From positions 1 to 64,000 of the forward strand of contig BCIG01000022.1 in assembly GCA_001599915.1 (NCBI GenBank): a DNA stretch of 64,000 nt. The letters run 5' to 3'. Position 1 is the first letter of the stretch, and each line of letters starts with the position of its first letter. The notes under the pieces were generated by a model. It had not been told where the DNA came from, searched no databases, and saw only the letters and a program-made list of their open reading frames with translations. Of this stretch, positions 1 to 11,715 are shown in pieces. Made by a program: the position numbers and the translations under genes. This DNA is from Symbiotaphrina buchneri. Taxonomy: Eukaryota; Ascomycota; Symbiotaphrinales; Symbiotaphrinaceae.

Positions 1-110
1 GCCCGAAACGTATTTTTCGTCCCTCACACAGGAGCGCTATCGCCCGAAACGTATTTTTCGTCCCTCACACAGGAGCGCTATCGCCCGAAACGGATTTTTC
101 GGCCCATCAG
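1..110. repeat. 41-bp tandem repeat at the left edge
   Basis: Two identical 41-bp units lie at 1-41 and 42-82, followed by a diverged partial third copy from 83 to about 110. The array probably continues left of the window. No coding sense is apparent. Confidence 0.9.
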
Positions 111-609
111 GTACCCCGGTACCGCCGCCCGACCGGCCACCGCCTTCGCGTCCGGCCCGCCCATTGGCTCCCCGCCGGCGAGGCCGTCGATTCTGCCGCC
201 AAACCCGGACCCCGTCATGCTCCTTCTAGTGGCTCTTGGGAAAAGGCCGCGTCTGGTACAGCGTACGGCTTGTCTCGGGGGAGTATGAGCAGGTAGAGCC
301 AGCAAAAAGGGAGCTGGACTGGCAGCCAGATAGCATTTCTAGATCAGATCTAGAGGAATGCATTGAGTAGATATACATATACGTGTATGCCAGAGAAAGA
401 ATTTGATGCAAGGGTGCTTTCTCAGTCCGTGAAGTTGCAGTGGAGATGGGATGCTCTTCTGTAGTGGCTCGATCCACACATCCACTGACTTATGCAAGTA
501 GTAAGCACATGTCATCACGCACTCCCTCATCCCGGCGTCATCACTTCCTAGCACCCAATCCCGCCACGCCATTCCGTTCTTTCCTTTCTCATCTCTCTTC
601 CCCCTTCTC
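111..609. other. Gene-free stretch downstream of the carboxylesterase
   Basis: About 500 bases 3' of the minus-strand carboxylesterase. I see no conserved protein or RNA here; the short open frames are not protein-like. It probably holds the esterase 3' UTR. Confidence 0.5.
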
Positions 610-2935
610 TCAATCTTCCATAACCTCACTCATCCTCCACCAAAACTCACACTCCGCTCTCAACTCCCCTCCCACCATCTGCGCAGGCACACCCACCCGT
701 CCACCCCCCGCACGCTCATCATTTCCCCTTCCAAAGACCATAGCCCTTCCCCTCTTCCCATCTCCCCCACCCTCCTCCTGTGCCTCCACATCCCCATCCC
801 CATCCCCACCCCCATCCCGCACAGCAGTATACCTCTCCCATCGCGGCCTCCCACCCCAGCGTCCAGCAAGCTTATTCGGATCCCCGGAAACAATAAAACT
901 CGTCCAGTACGCATGCAGCACCCCCACAACCTCGTCCTGCGCGGGGGAGATACTCCGCACGTCCGCGTCATAGGTTTCGTACGCCATGTTGTCGGCGTGG
1001 TTGGCGCCGTTGCGGACGGTTTTGTTGAGTGCCCAGTGGTAGAGCCAGACATCCGCTCCCGCACGCGGCTCCTCACCCGCGGCAGCAGAGCTGGAGGAGG
1101 AGGAGGAGCTGGAGGAGGACGAGGAAGAGGCGCGGGCGAGGAACTCGACCGTCTGCCTCACAGGGCACGAATACGCATAATGCGCATACGCCTGCTCGAC
1201 GCGCTTAAACTGCGGTCCCACACCAATAGCTCTCAAATCGCGGGTATCCACATACTTCGAGTGCGGCTGCGTAAGCGGGTCCGGATACAGCGCGTCGAGA
1301 TGCGCGAGCGCCGAGGCGTTGAAGTGCGGGAGCAGGGTCGTCCAGAAGGCTCGGAAGTCTGCGTCGGTAGCCAGATTAGATGGGACGTAGTATGAGCCTT
1401 CGTTGGTGTTGTGGCCTGTCAGCACGGGGATGGGGGAGGAGGGGGAGGAGCGGTGGGAGAGAAGCGTGTGCCAGGCTGAGATGGGTGGGAGCAGGATGTA
1501 GGATCCGTCGATGACGGGCTGGAAGGACCACCGCAGAGAGGGGTTGTAGGTGCTGAAGATGGAGAAGGAGGCGTGCGTTATGTTCCGCGAGGGAAGGGCA
1601 CGCAGGCACGGTAGGGTGGAGGCGGATGGGAGGTTCGAGCAGCCGGTTGAGTGGAGGAAGAGCGCGAATTGCTCTTCGTGCAGAGCGGCGTTCGGCGGGT
1701 GGATAGCCCGCGCGGTGGGCGCGCCCGATTCGATGATGGCGCGGTGGAAGAGCTGTGGTGTGGCGTTGGTGAGGTGTTGGTGCTGCAGGTGGTGGCCGAT
1801 CTGGAAGGGAGGGCGTGTCAGTGAGGTGCTGTTGAGAAGGGAGGGGGGAGGAACGTGGATGGAACGCACTGAGTGTGCACCGGCACTCAAGCCAATTAGA
1901 GTCACGGTATCCTTGTCACCGCCGAAGAAGCCTATGTTGTCCCGCACCCATTCTAGAAGGAAGACTTGGTCATGCAGACCGAGGTTCAGGATGCCTTCTT
2001 TGGCGGTCAAGGCCGAAGGCAGGAAACCGAGAGCGCCGATGCTAGAGCAAACATTAATGTCCGTTGCAACGCGAACAAGTCCACTCCGATAGAATCCCAA
2101 TTGTGCCAATACACTTCACGTGAAGACTTACCGATAGTTAAAGCTCACACCAACAAACGGCTCAGTCGACCATCCAACCATCGAAGCCGTATTGTGCATT
2201 TTCGCTATCAGCAGCAGGCGTCATCAGCACCCACCTTCCATGTCTATCGAATTTTCGACAGCCAAGCATCAGGCGGGTCGACTTACCACTTCCGCGATTA
2301 AACGCGCCTCCATGTGCATAGACCGCGACGGGCACTTTCGCTCCCTCCTTGATCCCTTTGGGCCGGAAGATATTCACCGTCAGGCAATCCTCGCTCGCGT
2401 CCGTGTCGCCGATGTCAAGCAGCTGCTTGCCGGGGCATCTACACGCCGACACACGAAGTCAACACGGTCCATCACGCTTTCAGAACCTTCAACTCTTCCA
2501 TTTCCCGTCAAAATAAAGGTTGTACCAACGACAGACACAGCTGGTCATGCAAAATGCAAGAAGAAAAGGAAAGGCGAGGACTCACATCGGCCCCCACGCT
2601 CTCGCATCCACCTCCCGGCTACCATTCCGCTCCAGCGGGAGCAAGCGTCTCAGCCTACGCTCGCCGACCGGCGGCTGCGCATATGGCATACCTAGAAAGG
2701 CCTCTACAGGCTGCGGGAATGTTTCTGAAATGACCGTTCCTGTAGCGACGCCCTCTGTGAAGTGGACCCGTGGAGGCGACGATTTGGAGGGCAGAGACGG
2801 GAGCCGTGACAGGGCGGATTGTATGAGGGGTTGCTGGTAGATTTGGGAGAGGAGAGAATGGTAGAGGATTGGATAGAGGAATGGAAGGAGGAGGAGGAGC
2901 AGCAGAGGCGTGCGGCCGGGCATGCCGGTGGTCAT
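610..2935 (-). CDS. Type-B carboxylesterase/lipase, membrane-anchored or secreted
   Basis: Alpha/beta-hydrolase of the carboxylesterase type B (cholinesterase-like) family, hydrolysing carboxyl esters; the true substrate is unknown. Reading on the minus strand I join five exons: 2935-2586, 2438-2287, 2204-2132, 2041-1870 and 1800-610, with GT-AG introns. This gives 645 residues, somewhat longer than the usual 540-600. A leucine-rich hydrophobic segment near residues 10-25 is a signal anchor or signal peptide. The oxyanion region YAHGGAF, the nucleophile elbow GLSAGAHS (Ser about 244), Glu about 383 in HNTNEGSYY and His about 517 in GANHADN make a complete catalytic triad. The last intron (69 bp) has no stop and is a multiple of three, so retention would add 23 residues; conserved GAHS-IGHH continuity argues for splicing. 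A 14-serine run lies near residues 475-488. No obvious partner gene is adjacent. Confidence 0.88.
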
Positions 2936-5900
2936 GGTTGGGCAGCCTCACGTAGGGATTGTGGATTATGACTTTGGAGGTGGATTATGGGGAAGCATAT
3001 ATATGCAGGGACAACGGCAATGGCAGTAGAGGCAATGGCAAAGCGTCCTATCTTTGGCCGTCTGCTCCTGTGTTGAGGTAGACTCGACGTCGATCCGGGG
3101 TGGAGCCTTTTCGGTCCATCTCCGCCCGGTGCGACCACGACGATCGGCCAAGTCCGTTATCTGGTTCTCTGTCACCAACCGCCACTCTATCAATCTACCG
3201 GAAAAAGAAAGAATAGAAACTGCGTATAATAAACGTCTACGTTATGGCAATCCACTGGTGATGGACTGCTTCAGTCAATAATGCAGCGAGCGGAGCGGTC
3301 TCGACGTAACCGGGCAGCGCCATATTTCTGCAATGGGCTACGAGACAGCGCCTGCTCGAAGGCAGGTAAAGAGCATGAAGTCCGAGGTCGAGTCGATGTG
3401 ATTCGCGCTGCAAATATAATTCTATCGACGAACTATCTCGCTGCTGACCCCGTCTGAGATCCGCTCCTGACTGAGCACTTCCGTTATAAAACCTGGTCCT
3501 CCGTCCCAAAGGCCTGCCAGACATGTTAATACTTCTCAATCGCGCCGTCCTGATGGAAGTCACGGTTTGCACTGAGGCTCACAGAGTGCAGGTTGAAGTG
3601 TTATCCTGCGACAAGAAAGGGCTTTCACAGCAGTGGCTGCAACCTCGTGTGGTTGTCAGAGGTGCCTTCTTACGATATTACTGAACTTCCTCGTCTGCAA
3701 CTGCAATATCAGTGTACGGATTCCACTGCGCTGCGGACCGTAGACGGGACCCGCCCGGCTCCTGCAGAAGCAAGCACAGATCGCCACTGCGCCCGCGCCG
3801 GGCCTGCTGTAATTTTGGAATATGCAAGATGGGCTTTTTCATTTTCACACGGATCGCGCTGAGGCCGCGCTGCTGCTGCCTGGAGGCGAAGCTGCGAGCT
3901 CCACGAATAACAGCGCGTCGAACATCTGCCGTGAGGGTTTGGATGGTCGCTTTTTGCACCTTGCATGCATGCATGCATGCAGGCGTGAATCTATCTCATC
4001 TTACCTTGCTTTAGGCGGGACGCCTGTACACGTCCTGCGCTTTCCATTTCCCGGGCGTTCGCACCTGCCGGATTGAAATCTTCTAAGTCGACACCGACAC
4101 AGGGGCTGCAGCAGCGAGCTGCAGGTTTCCAGCACGTGTGGTACCATCTCTCAAGCACTGGCACAGCAAGCGATGGCGTGCTTGCCAACGAAACGGGGAT
4201 TCCACAAAGTCCGATGCAGCTGTGCAACGGCCACAGCTTGTACAGGGCCTCGGCTAGACATGGAAGGTTCTGAGAGGCGGGAACAAACGTGTCTTTGCGG
4301 GTTGGGCGGGTCGGGTTGGGCCGCCCTGCGGATGTGGCGTGTGCCAGGATGGGAAGGTGCATGTGCTCCGCGCACCATGGGGCCCCAGTCACTCAATCTG
4401 TTATCAGATGTCATGGGTGCCGTCGTATCTGGCCGTCGGAGCGGGAGCGTGGCTGATCATGGTGTGGGACAAGATGGCGGCTGATGGTGAAACGCAGATT
4501 GTGGGCCCGGAGAGCTGAAACAGGCGCGCTAGGCCAGAGGGTGGAAGATTGATGCCCGATGCTGGATTGACGACAGATAAGGATGTGATATCTGCTGTTC
4601 GAGGTATCATATTATTCCGACCAAATGTGAGAGATGAACACGAACGTCCATGTTCTTGAAGCTTCGTGTAACGCCAAAAGTGAGCTCGGACGAATGGACT
4701 TTTGTCAAGCTAGCATCGCCGTTTCAGTATGTGCTGGGATGGCCATTCAAGGTCGAGATTAAGCTATCACCAGATATGCCAGATGCAGATGTCAAGGTAT
4801 CGAATAGGGTCTGCATCCACTGACATGCTCACGGTCCTCTCGCTATCCGTCCCGGAAAGCTGAGCTAACGTTCACCGCCATAAGCACTTACAGCGGTGAA
4901 GTGAAATTCAGGGGGAAGAGTGGGCCCCTGCAGGACAACGAAGGCCTAAACGCGTAAGACATATGGAAGAGACCGGTGGGTGGAAGAAGGGTTCCTCGGA
5001 CGACCACGTTAAAGGCAACGGCGAGCAACAATGAGAATTATGGTGTCCAGTTGCTGTTGGATTCAAGTTCCACATTTCAGCAGGGCTAGAGCGCTCGAAA
5101 GATTGAAGCATAAATATGGGGACGGCTAGGGTAGCTGCAAGGGAGCATTGTCTGCAATCATTGGATTGGAATCAAGGGATGCAGGACAGGACGCAGGAAA
5201 CGGCAGTTCAATATCAATTCTAAGATCTCATTCCGAACTTCGTACCTTATGCTCGCCGTCAAAGGAGAGTCAGTGCTCAAGTGCCTTGTACGTAGTACCT
5301 TACTCTTACGTTTATGAGAGGACAACCGGTACGTATCAGATACTCGTACACTGTTCCAATCTGCATCGACTGATCACATTTCTTTTCCTCGGATCGGCAG
5401 GCAGTTCTGCTTGATTGGGGCTAGAATGACTCACTATGGCTTGGGCTAGCATGTGAATATTGGCGTCTCGCTAGGCCGCTTGCGGGGCCAGAAGCGGGCC
5501 AGACCAACTGGGCACGGCGGTGATTGGCGGGATTGTCATTGCACAGCCCGTTTGCCGTCGTCTCCCCGCGTGACCCAAAGCGCCGATGCCCTGGACAACC
5601 TGCAAGCTGCTTCCTGTAGCCTTTTTTCTAGGACAAACCCTCACGTCAGAGATTTAATATTTGGTAAAGATACCTAGACCGCACCTTTGCATTGGGCCAG
5701 ACCAAGGCTCCCCTGACTGCGCCCGTCTTTCCTGGCTCTTTCCAGTTGTGCAACTGGCTGTGGGTACATGTATTCGTAAATATCAACGTCGTACGCCTGT
5801 CGAACCTTCTGCAACAGCCAATCATCGCCCTCCCTGTACGCCCAGTTGGTTATCAGGTGACGGAATCGTTGGGTTGTGAATCCTCACCGTGTGCCAAGGC

Positions 5901-6142
5901 CAAGCGATACGACACTACCGCTATCTTACCTTACTACCTTACGTCGTCGCCCGCTTACCTTACTCATACATATTTTGCTCTCGCCAACCCCCGTCATCTT
6001 TCCCTTCACACACCATCCATCACGAGACACTCCATCCCCAAAGCGACCATTTCGTCAACACAAGTTTGACGTCGACAGCCTACCGTGCCTCCAAATCCAT
6101 CGTCGCAGAACATCATCCACAAATCGACGCGACTTAACCACA
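2936..6142. other. Long intergenic region (3.2 kb)
   Basis: Lies between the divergent carboxylesterase and the Ser/Arg-rich gene. I find no conserved coding sequence on either strand. It contains a short GCAT microsatellite at about 3962-3981. The stretch from about 5880 to 6142 is pyrimidine-rich and is probably the 5' UTR of the downstream gene. Confidence 0.5.
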
Positions 6143-6745
6143 ATGGCGGACACTCAGAATTCCCAACTTCCTCCTGAGCGTCTTGACGCCTATCACGCCA
6201 CCGAGCCTCAAGTCACCGGCAACAATGGCGCGACGTCCATACAATTCCATGACTCCTCCGCAGCAGTTGGTTCGTCCCCTCATCTTCCTTCTTCTATCTC
6301 TTCATCTTCCAATACCATGGTCGCAGCAGGAACTACAGGCCCGACCGAGCCCACTGCACCCAACACCACTACTACTACTCAGAGGACCACAGCGACTAAA
6401 CCATCCATCACAGACCAACCCTCCTTGAGCAACGGCAGCGGTCATTCTTCTGACAACTCCAACAACGTTTCCCCCGGTCCTGGCAAGAAAGAGAAGCAGT
6501 CGCGTGTCTCTCGGTTCTTCATGTTCGGTGGCTCCAAGGACCGCAAAGATTCTCAAGAGCGTCGCTCCAGCTCCGTCCAGCGAAGGAAGAGCACGCAGAG
6601 CAGCCGTTCTAAGCGCGGCAGCATCTACAGCCAGAGCGCCTCTCGTCGCGGATCCATGAGCAGCCAGAAATGGGATCGTCGCCCTTCGGTTCCTGACCTC
6701 CAGAAAGTCAAGACTCCCCAGAGAGATCATTACGTCGGTCTGTGA
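6143..6745 (+). CDS. Small Ser/Arg-rich protein with basophilic phosphosite motifs
   Basis: Intronless 200-residue protein. I chose the ATG at 6143 because of its strong fungal context (ACCACAATGG) and the long pyrimidine-rich leader; an upstream in-frame ATG at 5876 would add an unconvincing N-terminus. Residues 1-110 are low-complexity Ser/Thr/Pro/Asn. Residues about 115-200 are basic, with repeated R/K-R/K-x-S motifs (RRSSS, RRKST, KRGS, RRGS, RRPS), the consensus of PKA/AGC-type kinases, and a short hydrophobic-basic patch (SRFFMFGG). There is no catalytic domain. I do not recognise a characterised family; a disordered, phosphorylation-controlled adaptor is inference. Confidence 0.7.
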   Translation: MADTQNSQLPPERLDAYHATEPQVTGNNGATSIQFHDSSAAVGSSPHLPSSISSSSNTMVAAGTTGPTEPTAPNTTTTTQRTTATKPSITDQPSLSNGSGHSSDNSNNVSPGPGKKEKQSRVSRFFMFGGSKDRKDSQERRSSSVQRRKSTQSSRSKRGSIYSQSASRRGSMSSQKWDRRPSVPDLQKVKTPQRDHYVGL

Positions 6746-8733
6746 GGGACACCACTCAACGAGCTCCACGATGGCTTTCGCGATCTACGATAATCGACGC
6801 ATGGTGGATACAGTGACGCAGATGGTGGACTGAGGTGGTACTTGCACTTGTTCATACCCTTGACGATTGTTTTCCTTTTCGCGCTTGAGAGAGCTTCTAT
6901 TTCTGCGATTTTTATTGTCGGCCCGTCACGCCTCTGGGGCCTGGACTTTCTACAACCGGGTGGATCGCGTTTTCGCACTTTGTCGACGACACGGCGGCGC
7001 CCATGCGCTGCTGTCAGTGGTGGAACTCCTCATGTCACATGATGACGGCCTAAAAGTGGGGATATGGGAAAACGGCATTTGCTCAAGGGCGATGCCGGTG
7101 GCAGGGAAAAGGATGGATGAGACAGGAAAAGACAATGAACTTCAATCATCATCTTCTTTGTTAGCTTTGTGAATAGGCTAGATTCCTCTCCTTTTCTCTG
7201 CGCTTCTCTTCTTCTGCGTCGATTCATTTGATGATGATTGATCCATCCGGTCGGTCGGCCGATTTGATAGTCTGAGTAATGCCCCCTTCAAGAAAGACAT
7301 GGGTTGATAATTACATGTGATGTTTTCATCCTGAATTTCTGCCGCCACGAAGAGTGAATGGCTGAACTGGTGTTTGACAAAGCCGTTTACTGGCGCGTGT
7401 AGATTAACATTCAGCCACCACTGATGACGCCATCCATCCTCCCTCTCAAGCTGCCCCCACATGCTTGGAAGAAAAGCTTCATTCACCCCAATCTACAATC
7501 ATAGATCTACAAATCACAGAAATCCGTGTCAAAAATCCGTTATTCATCCTCTTATTCAATTGATCTACGAAATAGTAGTCCTACTTCCTTCCATCACTTT
7601 CCCAGACCAATGGTCACTCTCCTTCTTGAAGTACCCTTACGGGACTTGCTCATCCCGAGTCCTGGCCAGGCCTAACAACGATCAGCATATGCGTCAGGTC
7701 ACTCAGGTGGGTGATAAGGGGTTACCTCGGTTCGGTGGGGGCCAGACGCTTGCTTGGGTAAAGGTAGTGGTAGGGTATGACGTAGGATTGATGACCGAAC
7801 AGACACACCGTACGGTGGTACGAAGCGTAGCAGTACCCCACAAATTTACAGTACGGAGTTACACCCCCTTTCTCCGCTCTTTTTGTTGCTTTGGTGTGTA
7901 AGCAACCTGTAAAGTACAGTAGCGAGTGAGGTGGAGCGATGGGTGGTGGGGATCGGCGAACTGGCGGAGAAAGCTAGTCGCACTGCTTGCTACCGCTGCT
8001 AGTGCGCAATGTGAGATGGATGAGGAAGGAGGGCGGGTGATACTTGCTGCAGCTATGATGGGGATTTGCACAATAGATAGGGCGGGAGAGAAGTCTGGAG
8101 AAAGGTGGACCCACTTGGCGTTTGGCGCAGCTGTTACTTTCCAGGGTGCTTTGCAATGATCATCATACCTTGTCCCGCTGGTGGTATCTGCAAGGGACGG
8201 CAGAGAATGGAGTGCTGGAAGAATAACGTCACTGCCTGCCGTGAGTGTCTCGTTCAAAATTGTGCGTTCCTGGTCTGCTCCTCATCTGCCAGTCTGTCTC
8301 AAGGAGCAAGTGAATGCCACTGTCACGCTTCGCTTTTCTTACCAACAGCAATACCACAGTAGCTCATGGACTGTGACCATAATCCGCGCTTTATCCTGCA
8401 AGGAAAGTGCTAATTTGCGTTTGTCTCGCTGTCCGCTGTTGATGATGACTCTCTCTGGTGCTGTGTGCGGGTCCGCCAGGTCTTGGGACTGCGATATGTC
8501 CAGCACGAAGATTATCACCGGCTTATGAGTGCCTTTGAATGAATAGCATGGTCGGCTCCCGATTTTTCCTTCCTTTTCGTTGTCCATGTACCTTGATATT
8601 CGTTATTGAATCTAAACGTGAAATAAGCCCCTGGCCCTCGCGCCCACGAGCGCAGAAGCTTAATTCTATTGTCTCCATCGTGCAGCATCCTTTCACATCC
8701 ACCCCAACCCTCTCAGACCAACTTCCGATACCC
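6746..8733. other. Intergenic region (2.0 kb), convergent side
   Basis: Between the 3' ends of the Ser/Arg-rich gene and the XanA-like gene. Several short open frames occur on both strands, but none has recognisable motifs or sensible exon structure. I see nothing further. Confidence 0.5.
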
Positions 8734-10113
8734 TCACACACGCACCTCCTCCCACCTCGCCGCCTCAGGCGCGCGTTTACTCTCCATAGTGCACTGCCAC
8801 AACAACCTCCTCTGTCCCTCCAAGTTCCCCGTGATGCTATGCCAGACACCTCGATTATGGAAGATGACCAAATCGCCCTCCTCCCAGGCATGCGCGTAGA
8901 CGTGTTCCGGCCTTACAACCTTCTTCTGCAGCGAATGGCAGATCCGCCGCACCTCGGCCAGGTCCGAGATCGTCGTCACCTGGCCCGTGGCGGGGTCGGT
9001 CGTGTGCAGCGCGTACACGCAGCAGCCGAGGATTTGGAGATGCGGTCGCGAAGGGTGGTGGGGGTTGCGCCAGACCATCTGAGGAGGAGGTTGGGTTTAG
9101 TTTGGGGTGATTGATGAGAGTGCAATTGGCTGAAGGGGCGGGGGAACCAATGGAGGGATGGACAAGAGGAGGAAACATACCGGATGGCTCTGCACCTTGT
9201 CCCAGCTGAACTCCGCCAGCTCCTCGAGCTTCTTCTCATTCCCCACCTCCGCGATCGTGATCCCGTCGTCCGTCGCCTTGCAGTCGCGCATCCACTCATA
9301 TACCCTGGGCGCGTACTGCACCGTCGTGTTCAGCGCAAACTGTTTCTCCTCGGGGCTCAGCAGCTCAAACGCTCGTGCGCCAGATACAACTATTCCCATA
9401 GGCAGTCAGCACACGCACCAGCATAAAAGACCACCAGCATAAATGAAAACACCGGAACAAACCAGCAAAGACTTACACGCCGTCGCCCCCGCATCCATCT
9501 CCAGCGCCGCGCCATCCTCAAACCTGACCACCTGCTTCGGCGCCCTTGGCGCCACGACGCAATGCAGCTGCGTGACCACACCGGGCAGGCGCTCATACAG
9601 CGGGGCGTCCATATGCCAGCGATAGAACCTCGTCTCCCCCCGCTCCAGCTGGGCCTCGGACAGCGGGCACGCATGGAACTCCTGCGCCGTGACGTGCTTC
9701 AGCTGCAGCGGCGGCAGGCCCTCGTAGTCGGTGAAGCGGCCCGCGCCGATGACCTGCACCTGTGGCGCGGTGGGTAGGCGGGCGCCGTAGTTCTGCGAGA
9801 GGATGTCCGCTGGGTTGGTGTTCTGCTTGGAGCCCCCGGAGTGCGTGGGTTTCATGTCCGGGTCGAAAAGAGAGGCGAGGAGGGGCAGGATGGTGGGGTC
9901 GAGGCCCTGTTGGGATTTGAAGACCAGGATGGAGTGTGTGAAGAGCGCGCTTTGGAGAAGGGAGATGTCGGAGGTGGAGAAGGTGGATGGGTGGGGGATG
10001 AGTGTGCTGTTGTTGAGATGCACAGTGGCGCCTAGGGAGCTGTCCTTGCGCAGGTGAGTCGGTAGCGGCCGGATGGTGAAGAGAGGAGAGGAAGGATCTG
10101 TTGCGGAGGGCAT
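8734..10113 (-). CDS. xanA: XanA-like xanthine dioxygenase (TauD/TfdA family, 2-oxoglutarate/Fe(II))
   Basis: Fungal XanA converts xanthine to uric acid with O2 and 2-oxoglutarate, a molybdenum-free alternative to xanthine dehydrogenase in purine nitrogen use. Minus-strand exons 10113-9477, 9389-9181 and 9078-8734 give 396 residues, close to Aspergillus XanA (about 370). Visible features are the iron-binding HxD in FYRWHMDA (His about 167, Asp about 169), the distal His about 362 in FHNRGVWHS, and an Arg pair near 372 positioned to hold 2-oxoglutarate. The VRFEDG segment, the WRNP stretch and the YAHAWEEGDLVIFHNRG region are typical of XanA homologues, from memory. It is divergent from a second 2OG oxygenase, and the shared promoter carries GATA-factor sites, consistent with nitrogen control. 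Substrate is inferred from family resemblance; another TauD-type substrate is possible. Confidence 0.8.
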
Positions 10114-10236
10114 GGTGGGCGATGCTGAGGACAGAATATGCGTTGTGGATGCTGATGGACAGAAGACAGCATCGGGGCTGACGGCAGGTGGATTATAATC
10201 TGGTGTTGCACATCTTACATTTGGGGGTCTGCATCT

Positions 10237-10329
10237 TTATCTCTGGGCGGGAGCGGACGCTTATCAGTAGCATGGCGGGGCGAGCAACAACCGGGCCGAA
10301 CGAGGGATAGATAAGGCTGATGTCTATCA
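10237..10329. promoter_or_regulatory. Cluster of four GATA-factor (AreA-type HGATAR) sites in a divergent promoter
   Basis: The 331-bp interval between the two dioxygenase starts contains TTATCT (10237-10242), TTATCA (10261-10266), AGATAA (10309-10314) and CTATCA (10324-10329). Read on the appropriate strand, all four fit HGATAR, the binding consensus of the fungal nitrogen regulator AreA/NIT2. Four in under 100 bp is well above chance density. Function is inferred; occupancy is unknown. Confidence 0.6.
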
Positions 10330-10444
10330 GCTGTGGTCAACATCACAGTCACTGGTCCCTGATGCCTCCTAGAACACTTACCTCGACCGTCTCTACCTTG
10401 ACCGTCTGTTACTCCCTCTGCAATCCTTACACATAAATCCCATC

Positions 10445-11715
10445 ATGTCCTCCGCGACTCCAGCCGCCTACATCCCCACGGTGGACATCTCGCCCTTCTT
10501 CAGCTCCTCCCCTCCCACAACGCCCGACCTGACACCCACGCCGACCAAGACCGCAGTCCTCGACCGGATCCGCACCGCATGTCTCGACTGCGGCTTCTTC
10601 CTCATCACGGGACACCCTATCGCCAAGAGCCTGCAACAGGACGTCCTCAGGCACGCCGCGGCCTTCTTCGCCCTCCCGCTCGCGGACAAAGTTCAGCTCG
10701 ACGAAAGCAAGTCCTATGGGCGCAGCCATCGCGGATATCAAATCCTCGGTGGCGAGGGGAATCGGCCTGGTAAAGGTCCGGATTTGAAAGAAGTATGCCA
10801 ACCTACCACGTTCTCCCTCGACGCCATAATCGGATTGTTTAAAGTTTGACATCTGACAAGCGCAGGCCTTCCAAATCGGTCGCCACCGCCCAATCTCACA
10901 CCCACACGTCGCCGCGCAACGCATGCTCGTGGGGCCCAACCAATGGCCCTCTCCAGCCGCTCTGCCGGGGTTCAAGGAGACCATGGAAGTCTACTTCGAG
11001 CAGGTGCGCGAGCTGTCCATCTTCATCCTGAAACTGCTGGCGCAGACGCTGGACCTGGATTTCGAGCGCGCGTTTGCGGGCTTTACGGATCAGGAGTCGG
11101 ATCTGAGCGCGGTCCGCTTGCTGCATTATCCGCCCATGCCCAGGGAGAAAGTCGAGCAGGGGTTGATGGGCACGGGGGCGCATACGGATTTGTGAGTGGC
11201 GTCTTTCTGAGCTGATATACCCTCCGTTTGGCTAGGGGTGAGATGTTGGGAACGGAGGTGCTGATGTGCCTGAATAGTGGTGCGGTGACGCTGCTCCTTA
11301 CAGATGACGTCTCCGGTCTGCAAGTCTTCAATGGCAACACCTGGACCGACGTGGTCCCCAATCCAGACGCATATGTACGTTCCCCACCTCCTCCCTCACG
11401 AAACCGCAAAGCCTTCTGACCTCCCCCTCCCCGCAGATCGTCAATCTCGGCGACATGTTCACACGCTTCACCGGCGGGCTGTACAAATCCTCGCTGCACC
11501 GCGTCATCAACACCTCCTCCAAAGACCGGTACAGCGTGCCGTACTTTTATGACGGTGCTCTTGATACGGTTCTGAAACCGCTGATTGATGTCCAGCAGAT
11601 CGATAAGGAGCGTACGGTTGAGGAGTATATGGAGATGAAGTTCCGTGAGCAGAGGGAGAGAGGCGTTTATGGCGGTGGTGGTGGAGATGTGGCTGTGGCT
11701 GCGGGCGTGCATTGA
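10445..11715 (+). CDS. 2-oxoglutarate/Fe(II) oxygenase, isopenicillin-N-synthase-like (DIOX_N)
   Basis: Cytosolic non-haem iron dioxygenase of the IPNS/flavonol-synthase/gibberellin-oxidase superfamily. Exons 10445-10792, 10866-11191, 11278-11374 and 11437-11715 keep phase and give 349 residues, standard for the family. The N-terminal DIOX_N domain covers about residues 8-125 (CGFFLITGHPI, FFALP). The 2OG-FeII core shows HxD in GTGAHTDFG (His 222, Asp 224), distal His 278 in KSSLHRV and Arg 288 in RYSVPYF. A Gly/Val-rich tail closes the protein. The gene is transcribed away from the XanA-like gene from a common promoter, suggesting joint regulation and perhaps a purine or other heterocyclic substrate. 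The true substrate cannot be read from sequence. Confidence 0.9.

Noticed and set aside
7461-7901. 146-residue plus-strand frame in the 6.7-8.7 kb intergenic region
   Set aside because: No motif, no sensible neighbours and composition like random sequence.
10160-10310. Possible UaY (purine regulator) site in the dioxygenase promoter
   Set aside because: The closest match to TCGG-N6-CCGA has only the first half conserved, so I do not claim it.
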